Shown here: piece by piece, positions 41,392 to 49,351 of the stretch | How positions within the stretch are numbered: the first letter of the stretch is position 1 | Layout of the letters: every line of letters begins with the position of its first letter | Translations under genes and position numbers: made by a program | The notes under the pieces: model-generated | Database searches by the model: none | Told to the model about the DNA's origin: nothing | The model's input: the letters and a program-made list of their open reading frames with translations, nothing else | Assembly: GCA_905480195.1 (NCBI GenBank) | Contig: CAJQPN010000024.1 | Span: 1 to 64,000, forward strand | DNA length: 64,000 bases | Source of the DNA: an uncultured Acidimicrobiales bacterium | Lineage (GTDB): Bacteria; Actinomycetota; Acidimicrobiia; Acidimicrobiales; Aldehydirespiratoraceae | Direction of reading: 5' to 3'

Positions 41392-43522
41392 GAGCCCGCA
41401 CCCCCTTTGGGTCGTAGAACGGCAACTCGACTCGTCGGACAACCGTGCCCTCGACGAGAACTTCGTCGGGAACCGCTCCGTCGACGGCGCGGATCCACGC
41501 AAGCATCACCGACCGATCGAGCGTCGCTGACCAGGCGGCGGAGGTGACATAGCCGGCGTACGTTCCGTCCGAGTTCCAGGCCACTGCACCTTCGAACGGC
41601 GGCGGCCCGTCGCCCTCGAGCCCCACCAACTGCTTGTCGAGTGCAAGCCGGTTGGTCCGTTCGATGGCGTGTCGACCGATGAAGTCACCGCTGTCGAGGT
41701 CAACCATCCAGTCGTGGCGCAGACGCCGCGGCGTCGAGTCGTAGTCGGAATCCTGGCCGACGATGATGTGGCCCTTCTCGAGTCGCAGCCTCGACAGGGC
41801 ATCGAGCCCGTGCGGCGTCACGCCGAGATCGGCACCAGCATCGAGCAGAGCCTGCCAGAGTTCGCCGGAACGGGCGCACGGATGATGCAATTCGAAGCTG
41901 ACCTCGCCGGTGAAGCTCAGTCGAACGACCCGACACGCCACATCGGCGACATCGGCGTGGATGTGGTGCAGCATCGGCAGTGGTTCTTCGAATCCCAGTC
42001 GGGCAAGGAGTTCGCTCGCTCGTGGGCCGGTCACGTTGATTGCGCCCATCGCCATCGTCACATTCATCCACCGAACATCGAGGTCCGCGGTCCAATCACG
42101 GACCCACATCTCGGCGAAGCTGGCGCCCCCTGAGGTCAAGGTCATGAAGAAGCGCTCACCCTCGCCTTCGCGCAGGATCATGCCGTCGTCGAGGACATAG
42201 CCGCGTTCGTCGAGCATCAAGATGTAACGGCTCCGGCCCGGACCGATCGTCGAAACGTCGGTGGGAACGAGCCGTTGCAAGGCGGCCTCGGCATCGGGGC
42301 CAGACACGATGAACTTGCCAAGCGTGCCAACGTCCCCGATCGACACGGCGTTGCGGACCGCGTCGTACTCGGCATCGACGTCGGAGTAGATCCAGGGCCG
42401 CCACCAGCCACCGAGCCGGTCCATCGTGGCACCCGCAGCCTCATGAACCGCATGCAGCGAGGTGCGGGGGACGGCGGGGTGGTGTCGACCGGCGGCGATC
42501 TCCGACAGTGTCGCCTGCCGAGCGACGGGACGAGCGGTGAACCGGGCTTCGAGCGTGCCGGTTCGATCAGCGATGAAGCTCTGAAGGTAGGGCGAGCAGA
42601 CTGCGCCCTGGCACACACCGGTGCCGGCCAGGCTGGCGCGCTTGAGTAGCTCCATGCTGGTGAACCCGCGTTCCCAGGCATCGGCGAGCCCGGCCATCGT
42701 CGTCTGATTGCACGGACAGACCATTCCTTCGGCGGGGCACAGCGGTGGTGTGGCGACCACGGCAGCACCGCCGACAACGTCGACGGCCAGTCCCGCGCCC
42801 ATCCGCGCGAGAACGTCGTTGGGTGTTGTCCCGATGTCGACGATCACCGCATCGCACTCGATCCGCTCGTCGCCGACCACGACCGCACTCACCCGGCCCC
42901 CACCCTCGAAACGCTGCGGGGGGTCGACGACCGTCACGGTTCGACCGAGATCGACGCCCGCGGCCATCAGCCGTTCGGCAAGCTTCGGTGTGTACAACCC
43001 CATGAGGTCGTTCCCGGGGCAGACGGGCAGGAGCGGCAGTACGCCGGTCGCCACCACCACCCGCTCGACGTGATGGTGGACCATGCCCACATCGGTCCGG
43101 ACGACGACCATCGGACCCGGATAAATCCCGATCACCTCACCTCCGTCGTCAGCGTCGACGATCGGCGCACCGATCGAAGCCGCAGCGGCACGGCCAGACT
43201 CGCCACCACCCACCACCAACACGTCGTGGTGGACATTTCGAACCACGACCGGACGCACGGAAGGGGCAACACTTGGCAACACCGGCGCATCGCCGATCGG
43301 CTGTGCTCGCACGAGCATCCCGTCTCGTGCGATCGTCTGACACGTGTGGACGTAGGCGACACCGTCGACCTCAGCCACACAATGCGGCGAATGGCCCTCG
43401 GCACACAGCGTTCCACCGCCGGTCGGGTGCAGCCCGGCCCGGAGGAGCGCAGTGAGAAGGTGCTCACCGGCGGCGAACGGCACGGCCTCGCCATCGAACG
43501 TGAACTCTCCCGAACCGATCAC
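41384..43522 (-). CDS. soxA: Sarcosine oxidase alpha subunit, compact form
   Basis: 712 residues from GTG 43522, 6 nt after TAGGCT; most SoxA chains are 950-1000. An N-terminal 2Fe-2S-ferredoxin-like domain (1-70; Cys at 40, 48 and 61, but the fourth expected position is Ser45), a shortened NAD/FAD region (VLVVGGGESGRAAAASI; VVVATGVLPLLP), a BFD-like segment CPCNQTT...GVCQGAVC, and a C-terminal GcvT folate domain (RYILMLDERGYVLDDGMIL, EVSFELHHPCARSGELW). The GcvT domain would move the released one-carbon unit to tetrahydrofolate. The missing length is in the nucleotide-binding core, so NAD binding may be altered. Confidence 0.88.
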   Translation of the reverse strand: MIGSGEFTFDGEAVPFAAGEHLLTALLRAGLHPTGGGTLCAEGHSPHCVAEVDGVAYVHTCQTIARDGMLVRAQPIGDAPVLPSVAPSVRPVVVRNVHHDVLVVGGGESGRAAAASIGAPIVDADDGGEVIGIYPGPMVVVRTDVGMVHHHVERVVVATGVLPLLPVCPGNDLMGLYTPKLAERLMAAGVDLGRTVTVVDPPQRFEGGGRVSAVVVGDERIECDAVIVDIGTTPNDVLARMGAGLAVDVVGGAAVVATPPLCPAEGMVCPCNQTTMAGLADAWERGFTSMELLKRASLAGTGVCQGAVCSPYLQSFIADRTGTLEARFTARPVARQATLSEIAAGRHHPAVPRTSLHAVHEAAGATMDRLGGWWRPWIYSDVDAEYDAVRNAVSIGDVGTLGKFIVSGPDAEAALQRLVPTDVSTIGPGRSRYILMLDERGYVLDDGMILREGEGERFFMTLTSGGASFAEMWVRDWTADLDVRWMNVTMAMGAINVTGPRASELLARLGFEEPLPMLHHIHADVADVACRVVRLSFTGEVSFELHHPCARSGELWQALLDAGADLGVTPHGLDALSRLRLEKGHIIVGQDSDYDSTPRRLRHDWMVDLDSGDFIGRHAIERTNRLALDKQLVGLEGDGPPPFEGAVAWNSDGTYAGYVTSAAWSATLDRSVMLAWIRAVDGAVPDEVLVEGTVVRRVELPFYDPKGVRARG

Positions 43523-43528
43523 GCCGCA

Positions 43529-43534
43529 AGCCTA
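43529..43534 (-). promoter_or_regulatory. -10 box TAGGCT of the sox operon
   Basis: TAGGCT on the minus strand ends 6 nt before the GTG start of soxA. No Shine-Dalgarno sequence precedes that GTG, so leaderless translation is likely. Confidence 0.5.
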
Positions 43535-43572
43535 GAAAGAAGCATCGGGCGACCGTACGGTCAGCCGTCACG

Positions 43573-43701
43573 ACGGCACGCCTCGGCAGGCTGCGGGTCC
43601 TCGGGTCGATCGACCTGCCGGCCACGGTCATCATCGGCGCCAAGGACGCAAAACCGGCACCGTTCCACTCCCAGCAGCTGCACGAAACGATCGCCGGCTG
43701 A
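43573..43701 (+). pseudogene. Possible 3' relic of an alpha/beta hydrolase gene
   Basis: The plus strand between soxA and the MFS gene encodes, to a TGA at 43699-43701, a segment reading DLPATVIIGAKDAKPAPFHS followed by QQLHETIAG. That is the pattern of the strand carrying the catalytic Asp near the C-terminus of alpha/beta hydrolases (P-T-L-V-I-x-G-x-x-D). Upstream in frame there are stops at 43501 and earlier and no sign of the rest of the fold, so only about 40 codons survive. Chance resemblance is possible. Confidence 0.4.
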
Positions 43702-43703
43702 TT

Positions 43704-44861
43704 TCAGAACTCTTCGCGGATCCAGAACGTGAGTGCAGCACCGATGAGCATGCACGTTCCGACGAGGAGCCACATCGCGCCAAAGCCGTGCTCGTCGATC
43801 ATCCAACCCGTCGTGAGCGGTCCGGCGAACACACCGAGGTAGATCCCCATCTGCGTCACCCCGCTCGCTGAACCGGCAGCGTCACCGTTGGCCCGCATGA
43901 TGCCGAAGTTGGTGAACACCGGCCAAGCCCAGCCCGCACCGAAGGCGAGGAACGTCGACGCGATATGGAGTCCGGCCGAACCGTAGGCGAGGCCCAACGT
44001 CCCGATCGACCCGAGGGCAGCGAGACCGGCTGCCATTGAGTACGGACGCGTGTTCATCGCGTCGGTCCGCACACCCCAGAACAGTCGCCAACCGATCCCG
44101 AACGCAGCGCCGAGGCTGAGCATCCAGCCTGCGAAACCCTCGCTCAGACCTGCGTCGACGCCAGACGCCACCGTCCACGACGTGAGCCCGCCGGCTGCGA
44201 ACGCAAGGAAGGAGCCACCAACGAGTGACCACCCGAGCGCACGCCTCGACGATGCAGGTCGGGCGGATCGCAACGTCTCGATGCTGCCGAGATCAACAAA
44301 CAACTGCACCAGCACGAGGGCGACCAAGGCGAGCATGACGCCGAGAACGAAGGTCGACCGCCAACCAAGGGTGAGGGCCAACACGGGGACGGCGGCACCG
44401 CTGACCATCGCAGCCGACGGCATCCCCGACTGCTTGAGCGCGATCGCCAGGCCGAGCCGCGGCAGTCGAGCGGTGGTGAGTGCGAGGTTCACCGCGGTCT
44501 GGTTGAGTGCGTTCACCGCACCGCAGACCGCCAGCAACAAGACCATCGTCAAGAACGACTGCGCGGCGGCAGCGATCAGGCTCTGGCTGACGATCGTCAG
44601 CAACAGACAACCAGTGAGTTGGCGCCGCGGCCCGATTCGCTGTACCAACCGTCCTCCAAAAATCGATGTGGCAGTTGCTGCGAGGAAGTACGTGCTCATT
44701 GCCCAGCCGTAGTGGCCCGCCGTCACGCCGAAGTCATCGCTGACTTGGACCGACACCGCCCCGACGAGGAAACCGGGGTACACGCACGCAACCGTGGCGA
44801 CGACCATTGTTGCGACGAGACGACGGTCGGTCGACGTCTGGGCGCGGGCCGAGGCGGTCAC
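43704..44861 (-). CDS. Major facilitator superfamily transporter
   Basis: 385 residues from GTG 44861, overlapping the upstream acetyltransferase stop (GTGA). About 12 hydrophobic helices; the loop 2-3 motif is GGRLVQRIGPRRQLTG, as in MFS drug/carboxylate transporters, and LALKQSG-like AIALKQSGMPSAAMVSGA resembles the CynX/NimT or oxalate-formate groups. Translationally coupled to the double acetyltransferase, suggesting handling of an amine or toxic metabolite. Direction and substrate unknown. Confidence 0.88.
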   Translation of the reverse strand: MTASARAQTSTDRRLVATMVVATVACVYPGFLVGAVSVQVSDDFGVTAGHYGWAMSTYFLAATATSIFGGRLVQRIGPRRQLTGCLLLTIVSQSLIAAAAQSFLTMVLLLAVCGAVNALNQTAVNLALTTARLPRLGLAIALKQSGMPSAAMVSGAAVPVLALTLGWRSTFVLGVMLALVALVLVQLFVDLGSIETLRSARPASSRRALGWSLVGGSFLAFAAGGLTSWTVASGVDAGLSEGFAGWMLSLGAAFGIGWRLFWGVRTDAMNTRPYSMAAGLAALGSIGTLGLAYGSAGLHIASTFLAFGAGWAWPVFTNFGIMRANGDAAGSASGVTQMGIYLGVFAGPLTTGWMIDEHGFGAMWLLVGTCMLIGAALTFWIREEF

Positions 44862-45820
44862 GAGTCACCGAGATCGAGCCGCGCTTCGATCTCGCCATCG
44901 ATGACCCTGCCCGTGGGGACGAAGCCGTAGCCGAGGTACATCGGCTCGGGGGAACCAACACCGGGCACGTACGAGACGTCGAGTTCGCGATGCCCCCACT
45001 CACGAACGGCCCCGACCACAAGGTCGAGTACCCGGCGTCCGATCCCACGACGCTGATGATGTCGATCGATCATAAGTCGCCACAGATACGGCCGGGAGCC
45101 GCTCTCTGCTGCGGTGTCGAGCATCACGAATCCAACGGGCTCGCCATCGGCCATGACCGCCCGGAGCCAGGGGGTCACCGGCTTACCGCCGTAGGGCTCG
45201 GGCAGGTAGGCCTCGGCGAGCGAGACGGCGTTCGGGCTCACCATGCGTTCCTGGCTCTTGTGGGTCGAGAGGGCAATGATCGGACGGACCTTGTCCCAAG
45301 TCATCTCCTCCAGGATCACGCGTTCGGGTGGCCCGGTCGGACGCGCACGCCATGCGTCGTAGTCGGTGCGGGTGATGCCGTACACCCAGTCGTCGGTGTT
45401 CTCGTTGCCGGCCCACCCCGACAGGCGCGTATGGCCCTCGTGCACAAAGCCGAGCCGTTCGACGACGCGAGCCGAACGATGGTTTTCGGGGTGCAGGATT
45501 GCGCTGATTCGGGTGCGGTTCGAGTCCGAGAACAGCCAGTCGACGAGGCCACCGGTCGCCTCGTGGGCGTACCCGTTGCCCCAATGCTCCCGGGCCAGGG
45601 CGTAACCGATCTCGGCCGCCCGACCTTCGCACTGGAGCGTAAACGAAACCTCGCCGATGATCTGCCCGCCGTCAAGGGTCTCGACGGTGAGCACCCACCA
45701 GTCTTCATCGATCGGTTCGGGGATCGCAGCGAGATCGGACGCCAAGGGCCGACGCAGGCGCAGACGCTCGGTCACGATCGAGTCGAACACGCCTGCGACC
45801 CTACGTCGCAGGTCAGTCAT
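44858..45820 (-). CDS. Tandem GNAT acetyltransferase (two fused domains)
   Basis: 320 residues from ATG 45820. Residues about 10-170 form a RimJ/RimL-type GNAT (ERLRLRRPL, AEIGYALAREHWGNGYAHEATGGLVDWLF, HPENHRSARVVERLGFVHEG). Residues about 180-315 form a second GNAT (VGFVMLDTA, YLWRLMIDRHHQRRGIGRRVLDLVV, YLGYGFVPTG) resembling polyamine/spermidine acetyltransferases. Both acetyl-CoA pyrophosphate loops (WGNGYA; HQRRGIG) look intact. The stop overlaps the MFS start, and the start overlaps a small upstream gene. Confidence 0.85.
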   Translation of the reverse strand: MTDLRRRVAGVFDSIVTERLRLRRPLASDLAAIPEPIDEDWWVLTVETLDGGQIIGEVSFTLQCEGRAAEIGYALAREHWGNGYAHEATGGLVDWLFSDSNRTRISAILHPENHRSARVVERLGFVHEGHTRLSGWAGNENTDDWVYGITRTDYDAWRARPTGPPERVILEEMTWDKVRPIIALSTHKSQERMVSPNAVSLAEAYLPEPYGGKPVTPWLRAVMADGEPVGFVMLDTAAESGSRPYLWRLMIDRHHQRRGIGRRVLDLVVGAVREWGHRELDVSYVPGVGSPEPMYLGYGFVPTGRVIDGEIEARLDLGDS

Positions 45821-45974
45821 CGAGATGGTGTTCGCCGAACGGAACGTCGTCGCCGGTGTACTCCAGCGACGCGGGTTCGCGTACGTCGAGCGCACTCCCT
45901 TCGGTCGTCACCACCGAGATCAGGTCGGGGTTCCGCGAGCAAAACGGTGACGTGCACGAGTCGGTATCGATCAC
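45813..45974 (-). CDS. Putative 53-residue protein coupled to the GNAT gene
   Basis: A GTG-started frame (45974) ends in a TGA lying inside the first codons of the GNAT gene (8-bp overlap), the spacing typical of co-translated operon members. GC at third codon positions is about 80%, as expected for coding sequence here. The product is acidic, with two Cys early (DSCTSPFC) and a tail VREPASLEYTGDDVPFGEHH; no domain is recognised. The start is uncertain, as no ribosome-binding site is seen. Confidence 0.5.
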   Translation of the reverse strand: MIDTDSCTSPFCSRNPDLISVVTTEGSALDVREPASLEYTGDDVPFGEHHLDD

Positions 45975-46144
45975 CGAGGGCTCGATACGACATCGTCAAC
46001 TCCGACCACCACCGACAGCCTGATCTTGACCCTCGCCGTACCGCCTCGCTCTCTGACTCGACCTCTGGGTGGCTGGTCGTGCGGTCGGGGCCGAACAATC
46101 GGCCGAAGTGTGCGGTTCTGGAAAATCCCACTCAACGAATGTCC

Positions 46145-46160
46145 GAACGGATTGCCGTTC
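46145..46160. promoter_or_regulatory. Inverted repeat upstream of the SCO6745-like gene
   Basis: GAACGG (46145-46150) and CCGTTC (46155-46160) form a perfect 6-4-6 inverted repeat about 40 bp before the start at 46199. Its position suits an operator upstream of the degenerate -10 GAGACT. Confidence 0.4.
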
Positions 46161-46198
46161 TTGGAGGTCGACGGGAGCGACGTGAGAGACTGACCGGC

Positions 46199-46939
46199 AT
46201 GAACAGCATGACCGTTGCGCGAAGCCTCCGGGGATCGATCGGCATCTTGGCCATGGCCTGGTTGCTGGACGAATCCACCACCGCCAAGGCCGCAGCCCTC
46301 GGACTCGACGCCCCCGGCCGTGGCGCCTACGCCGTTGGCCGACTCGGCGTCCTCGGCGACTGCCCACCCGATGCCGTGGTGAGCGCCGCCTACTTTTGGG
46401 AGCCCCACCTGATGCGGACGATGGTGGCCGACGGGCGCGCCGTAAAGACGCCAGCCGAAGGCGCGGCGATCTACACCCGCATCTGTCAGGAATGGGGCGC
46501 CGAGCGCCTCGCAGGCCTCGACGGTGTCGAGCGGCTCGGCGAGATCCTCACAACGGTCGTCGATTCGGCATCGCCGCTCGGTGCACCGATGTTCGTCGGC
46601 TGGCGCGACATGCCCCGCCCCGCCGAACCGGGCCCGGCGCATACGTTCCAGCTCGCACAGGTGATGCGTGAGCTGCGGTTCAGTCGGCACTGCATTGCGA
46701 TCCAAGCTGCGGGCCTCGGCCCACTCGAAGCCATCCTGTCGGGGCCTGCCGGCGACTGGAACGCCAAAATGTTCGGCTGGCCCGAGCCGTACCCCGATAC
46801 GAGCAGCCTGGCCGAGGTTCGCGAGGAAGCCGAGGCCCTCACCGATCGGCTTCACGCCGCCGACCTCGATGTTTTGACCGACGACGAACGCGCCGATCTG
46901 CGCGAGCTCGCGAAGGCGGCCCGTGCCCATCACGGCTGA
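46199..46939 (+). CDS. SCO6745-like protein (SalK-like family)
   Basis: 246 residues from ATG 46199 (ATG 46208 possible). The pattern LDAPGRGAYAVGRLGVLGDCPPDAVVSAAYFWEPHLMRTM, then RICQEWGAERLAGLDGVERLGEIL and VMRELRFSRHCIAIQAAGLGPLEAIL belongs to a family widespread in Streptomyces and other actinobacteria, annotated after SCO6745 and sometimes called HTH-like. The biochemical role is unknown. The nitroreductase-SRPBCC gene starts 12 bp later, so the two are probably co-transcribed. Confidence 0.75.
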   Translation: MNSMTVARSLRGSIGILAMAWLLDESTTAKAAALGLDAPGRGAYAVGRLGVLGDCPPDAVVSAAYFWEPHLMRTMVADGRAVKTPAEGAAIYTRICQEWGAERLAGLDGVERLGEILTTVVDSASPLGAPMFVGWRDMPRPAEPGPAHTFQLAQVMRELRFSRHCIAIQAAGLGPLEAILSGPAGDWNAKMFGWPEPYPDTSSLAEVREEAEALTDRLHAADLDVLTDDERADLRELAKAARAHHG

Positions 46940-46951
46940 CCGGGAAGAACC

Positions 46952-48103
46952 ATGACAGACACACCCTTCGACGTCGCCGAGATCGACCGGCTGCTTACGA
47001 CGACTCGCACCGTGCGCAAGCGTCTCGACTTCGACCGCGACGTTTGCGACCAGATCATCTTCGATTGCATCGACATCGCCGAGCAGGCACCGAGCGGCGG
47101 TAACGACGCGAGTCGCCGCTGGATCGTCATCCGCGACGAAGCGACGAAGCAGAAGTGCGGCGAGATCTACCGACGAAACGGCGACTTCATGATCAACGTC
47201 GCGGACCGCCTCGAAGGCAGCGGGCACGGCAAGGAACACGTCTTCAGCTCGTCGGCGTATCTGGTCGAGAACTTCGCCAAGGCGCCCGCCCTGGTCATCG
47301 CCGCGATTTGGGGAGAGCACGATAACTCCGGTCGGCCGGGTTTGTTCGACTCCGTCATTCAGTCGGCGTGGAGCTTCAACCTCGCACTTCGCGCCCGTGG
47401 CCTCGGTTCGGCGTGGACCACGCTCCTCAACGCAAGCGTCGACGAGCTGGCCGAGCTCCTCGGTATTCCGCCCGGGGTCACCACGATCGTCACCTTCCCG
47501 GTCGCGTACACGAAGGGCACCGACTTCAAGCCGGTCGCCCGCCGCCCCGCCGAGCAGATCACGTACTTCGACCGCTGGGGCTACACCCGGGCCCGAGCGA
47601 GCGAGGATGGTGGCGCCCACTTCGAGGACGGCCCCGGCGTGGTCGCCGAGGTCGACATCGAGGCTCCCCCGAAGGCGGTCTGGCCGATCGTGTCCGACAT
47701 CAGGTTCCCGGCAGGCGCCAACACCGAACTGCAGGGCGCCGAGTGGAAGTCCGACGAGCGCGGGGTCGGTGCGGTCTTCGTCGGCCACAACAAACTCGGT
47801 GACAACGAGTGGAGTGTCGACAACCACATCACTGCTTTCGAGGAGGGCCGGGTCTTCGAATGGTCGACCGTCGACCCCACAAACCCAGGAGCTCGCTGGC
47901 GGTTCGAAATCATGGATCAAGGCGTCGGCAGTCGGCTCCGGTTCTCGGTGGAGATCGGTACCGCGAACAACCTCACCTATCCGATGGCGATGGCATCCGA
48001 CGACCCGGTCGCCGTCCTGAACGGCCGCCGCAAAGGGATCAAGGCCAACATGCAGAAGACCCTCGACGCCATGAAAGCGGCCGTGGAGGGTGCTCGGGCG
48101 TGA
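46952..48103 (+). CDS. Nitroreductase-SRPBCC fusion protein
   Basis: 383 residues. Residues about 8-205 form an FMN nitroreductase domain (RTVRKRLDFDRDV, AEQAPSGGNDASRRWIVI, SAWSFNLALRARGLGSAWTTL, PGVTTIVTFPVAYTKG). From about 225 a polyketide-cyclase/START-like SRPBCC domain follows (VVAEVDIEAPPKAVWPIVSDIRFPAGANTELQGAEW, VGHNKLGDNEWSVDNHITAFEEGRVFEWS). The first usually reduces nitro, quinone or enone groups; the second binds a hydrophobic ligand. Their fusion suggests a reductase that presents or isomerises a bulky substrate. Co-transcribed with the SCO6745-like gene. Confidence 0.85.
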   Translation: MTDTPFDVAEIDRLLTTTRTVRKRLDFDRDVCDQIIFDCIDIAEQAPSGGNDASRRWIVIRDEATKQKCGEIYRRNGDFMINVADRLEGSGHGKEHVFSSSAYLVENFAKAPALVIAAIWGEHDNSGRPGLFDSVIQSAWSFNLALRARGLGSAWTTLLNASVDELAELLGIPPGVTTIVTFPVAYTKGTDFKPVARRPAEQITYFDRWGYTRARASEDGGAHFEDGPGVVAEVDIEAPPKAVWPIVSDIRFPAGANTELQGAEWKSDERGVGAVFVGHNKLGDNEWSVDNHITAFEEGRVFEWSTVDPTNPGARWRFEIMDQGVGSRLRFSVEIGTANNLTYPMAMASDDPVAVLNGRRKGIKANMQKTLDAMKAAVEGARA

Positions 48104-48140
48104 CCCAAACCGAGCCGTTCACCAACACAGCGACCGCACA

Positions 48141-48689
48141 ATGCCCATGAATCGGCCCACGCTCGGCGAGCCCGCTCCCGAGATCAACCTGCGAGATGCC
48201 ACCGGAGATCCGTGGTGTTCCGCCGATCACCGAGGCCGAACACTCCTGCTCATCTTTCACCGTCACATCCATTGACTGCCGTGCGCAGCGCACGCCGCCG
48301 CCGTGCGCGACCGGCTCGACGAGTTCGCTCCGAACACCGACGTGGTCGTGGTGACCTTCACCGATTCCGAACGGCTCGAGGGCTACCTCGGCCGCAACGA
48401 TCTGCCGTTTCCGGTCGTGATCGACCCGGACCGCACCGCGTATCGAGCATTCGGTCTCGGCCGAGCGTCGATCGCCCGGGCGTGGGGTGTCCGTCCGGCG
48501 TTGGCCTATCTTCGGCTCTTCGCCCGGGGCCGGTGGCGTGACCTCCGCCGACCCACCGAAGACACCCTGCAGTTGGGCGGCGACTTCGTGATCAGCCCCG
48601 ATGGCGCACTCGTCTACGGCTTCTGGTCCAGCGGCCCCGACGATCGCCCTCGAATCGAAGAACTGATCGCTGCGAGCGAACAAGGCTGA
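48141..48689 (+). CDS. Probable selenoprotein: AhpC/TSA-type redoxin with in-frame UGA (Sec45)
   Basis: One frame runs from ATG 48141 (ATG 48147 possible) to TGA 48687-48689, interrupted only by TGA at 48273-48275. Read as selenocysteine it gives 182 residues: LGEPAPEINLRDATG, a strand LLLIFHRHIH, then U45-L-P-C48, AAHAAAVRDRLDEFAP, VVVVTFTDSERLEGYLGRNDLPFPVVIDPDRTAYRAFGL and GGDFVISPDGALVYGF. The UxxC sits exactly where thiol peroxiredoxin-like proteins have CxxC after the LIFxRH strand. Coding character continues past the TGA without frameshift, and a GC-rich hairpin follows at SECIS distance. It would be a thiol/selenol redox enzyme. Alternatives: a nonsense pseudogene or base-calling error (TGC to TGA). 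Confidence 0.8.
48288..48308 (+). promoter_or_regulatory. Candidate bacterial SECIS hairpin
   Basis: GCGCACG (48288-48294) pairs perfectly with CGTGCGC (48302-48308), leaving a 7-nt loop CCGCCGC with an internal G. The loop begins 19 nt after the UGA (48273-48275), within the 16-37 nt range usual for bacterial SelB-binding hairpins. A competing smaller hairpin (GTGC/GCAC, 48281-48284 with 48290-48293) is closer to the UGA. Folding has not been computed. Confidence 0.5.
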
Positions 48690-48690
48690 C

Positions 48691-48696
48691 TACGGT
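48691..48696 (+). promoter_or_regulatory. -10 box TACGGT, leaderless promoter
   Basis: TACGGT ends 6 nt before the ATG at 48703. It begins right after the stop of the redoxin gene, so the PPOX gene has its own promoter. Confidence 0.5.
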
Positions 48697-48702
48697 CGGG
48701 GC

Positions 48703-49350
48703 ATGGCGTCCTTCGAACACACGATCACCGAGGCAGCCCACCTGCGCAACCACTACCGCGATCCCAGCCAGCTGGTGCAGAACAAGTCGACCGACCACCT
48801 CGATGTCGGATGCTGTGAGTTCATCGGCCGCAGCACCTTCGTCCTCATCGGCACGAGTAGCGCAGCCGGCGACGAGGACGTGTCGCCCAAGGGTGGCCAC
48901 CCAGGGTTCGTGAAGGTTCTCGACGATCAGCGACTCGTCATACCTGACCTCAACGGGAACAACCGGCTCGACTCGTTGCAGAACATCGTCGAGAACGGCC
49001 GTGTGGGTCTGCTCTTTCTGGTTCCAGGCTTGGGCGAGATGCTCCGGGTGAACGGCTCTGCATGCGTGACCGTCGACCCCGAGATCCTCGACAGCTTCAC
49101 CGCCGAGTACCGGCGGCCGACCAGCGCGATCGGAGTCACAGTCAACGAGGCCTACATCCATTGCGCCAAGGCGATCCGACGCGGCGTGCTGTGGAACCCC
49201 GACGAGTGGCCGACCGAGGCCAGCCGTCCCCAAGTGGGCGAGATCCTCATCGAGCACGCCGGGATAGGCGGGCACATCACTGCCAACGAGATGTCTGCCG
49301 GCCTCGAGGAGTCATACCGCAACGATCTCGACGCTGATCGACCGACCTGA
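48703..49350 (+). CDS. PPOX-class FMN-binding protein (MSMEG_1061-like)
   Basis: 215 residues. The split-barrel flavin-binding fold of pyridoxamine-phosphate-oxidase-like proteins is seen in FVLIGTSSAAGDEDVSPKGGHPGFVKVLDDQRLVIPDLNGNNRLDSLQNIVENGRVGLLFLVPG and LRVNGSACVTVDPE, followed by VNEAYIHCAKAIRRGVLWNPDEWP, diagnostic of the MSMEG_1061 group. Members bind FMN or F420 and are mostly uncharacterised; oxidase activity on pyridoxamine is not expected. Confidence 0.88.
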   Translation: MASFEHTITEAAHLRNHYRDPSQLVQNKSTDHLDVGCCEFIGRSTFVLIGTSSAAGDEDVSPKGGHPGFVKVLDDQRLVIPDLNGNNRLDSLQNIVENGRVGLLFLVPGLGEMLRVNGSACVTVDPEILDSFTAEYRRPTSAIGVTVNEAYIHCAKAIRRGVLWNPDEWPTEASRPQVGEILIEHAGIGGHITANEMSAGLEESYRNDLDADRPT

Positions 49351-49351
49351 G

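Noticed and set aside
45971-47920. 649-residue minus-strand open frame across the SCO6745-like and nitroreductase genes
   Set aside because: No recognisable domain; both plus-strand genes it overlaps have clear family motifs. Long antisense frames are expected at this G+C.
48090-48275. A separate 61-residue gene ending at the TGA, followed by an independent gene starting at 48303
   Set aside because: Both parts are in the same frame and together give one complete redoxin fold with the active site spanning the TGA; two genes would split the catalytic motif and leave the second without a promoter or start signal.
48281-48293. GTGCGC-A-GCGCAC hairpin as the SECIS element
   Set aside because: Its loop lies only about 6-13 nt after the UGA, too close for a typical bacterial SECIS; the 48288-48308 hairpin fits better.
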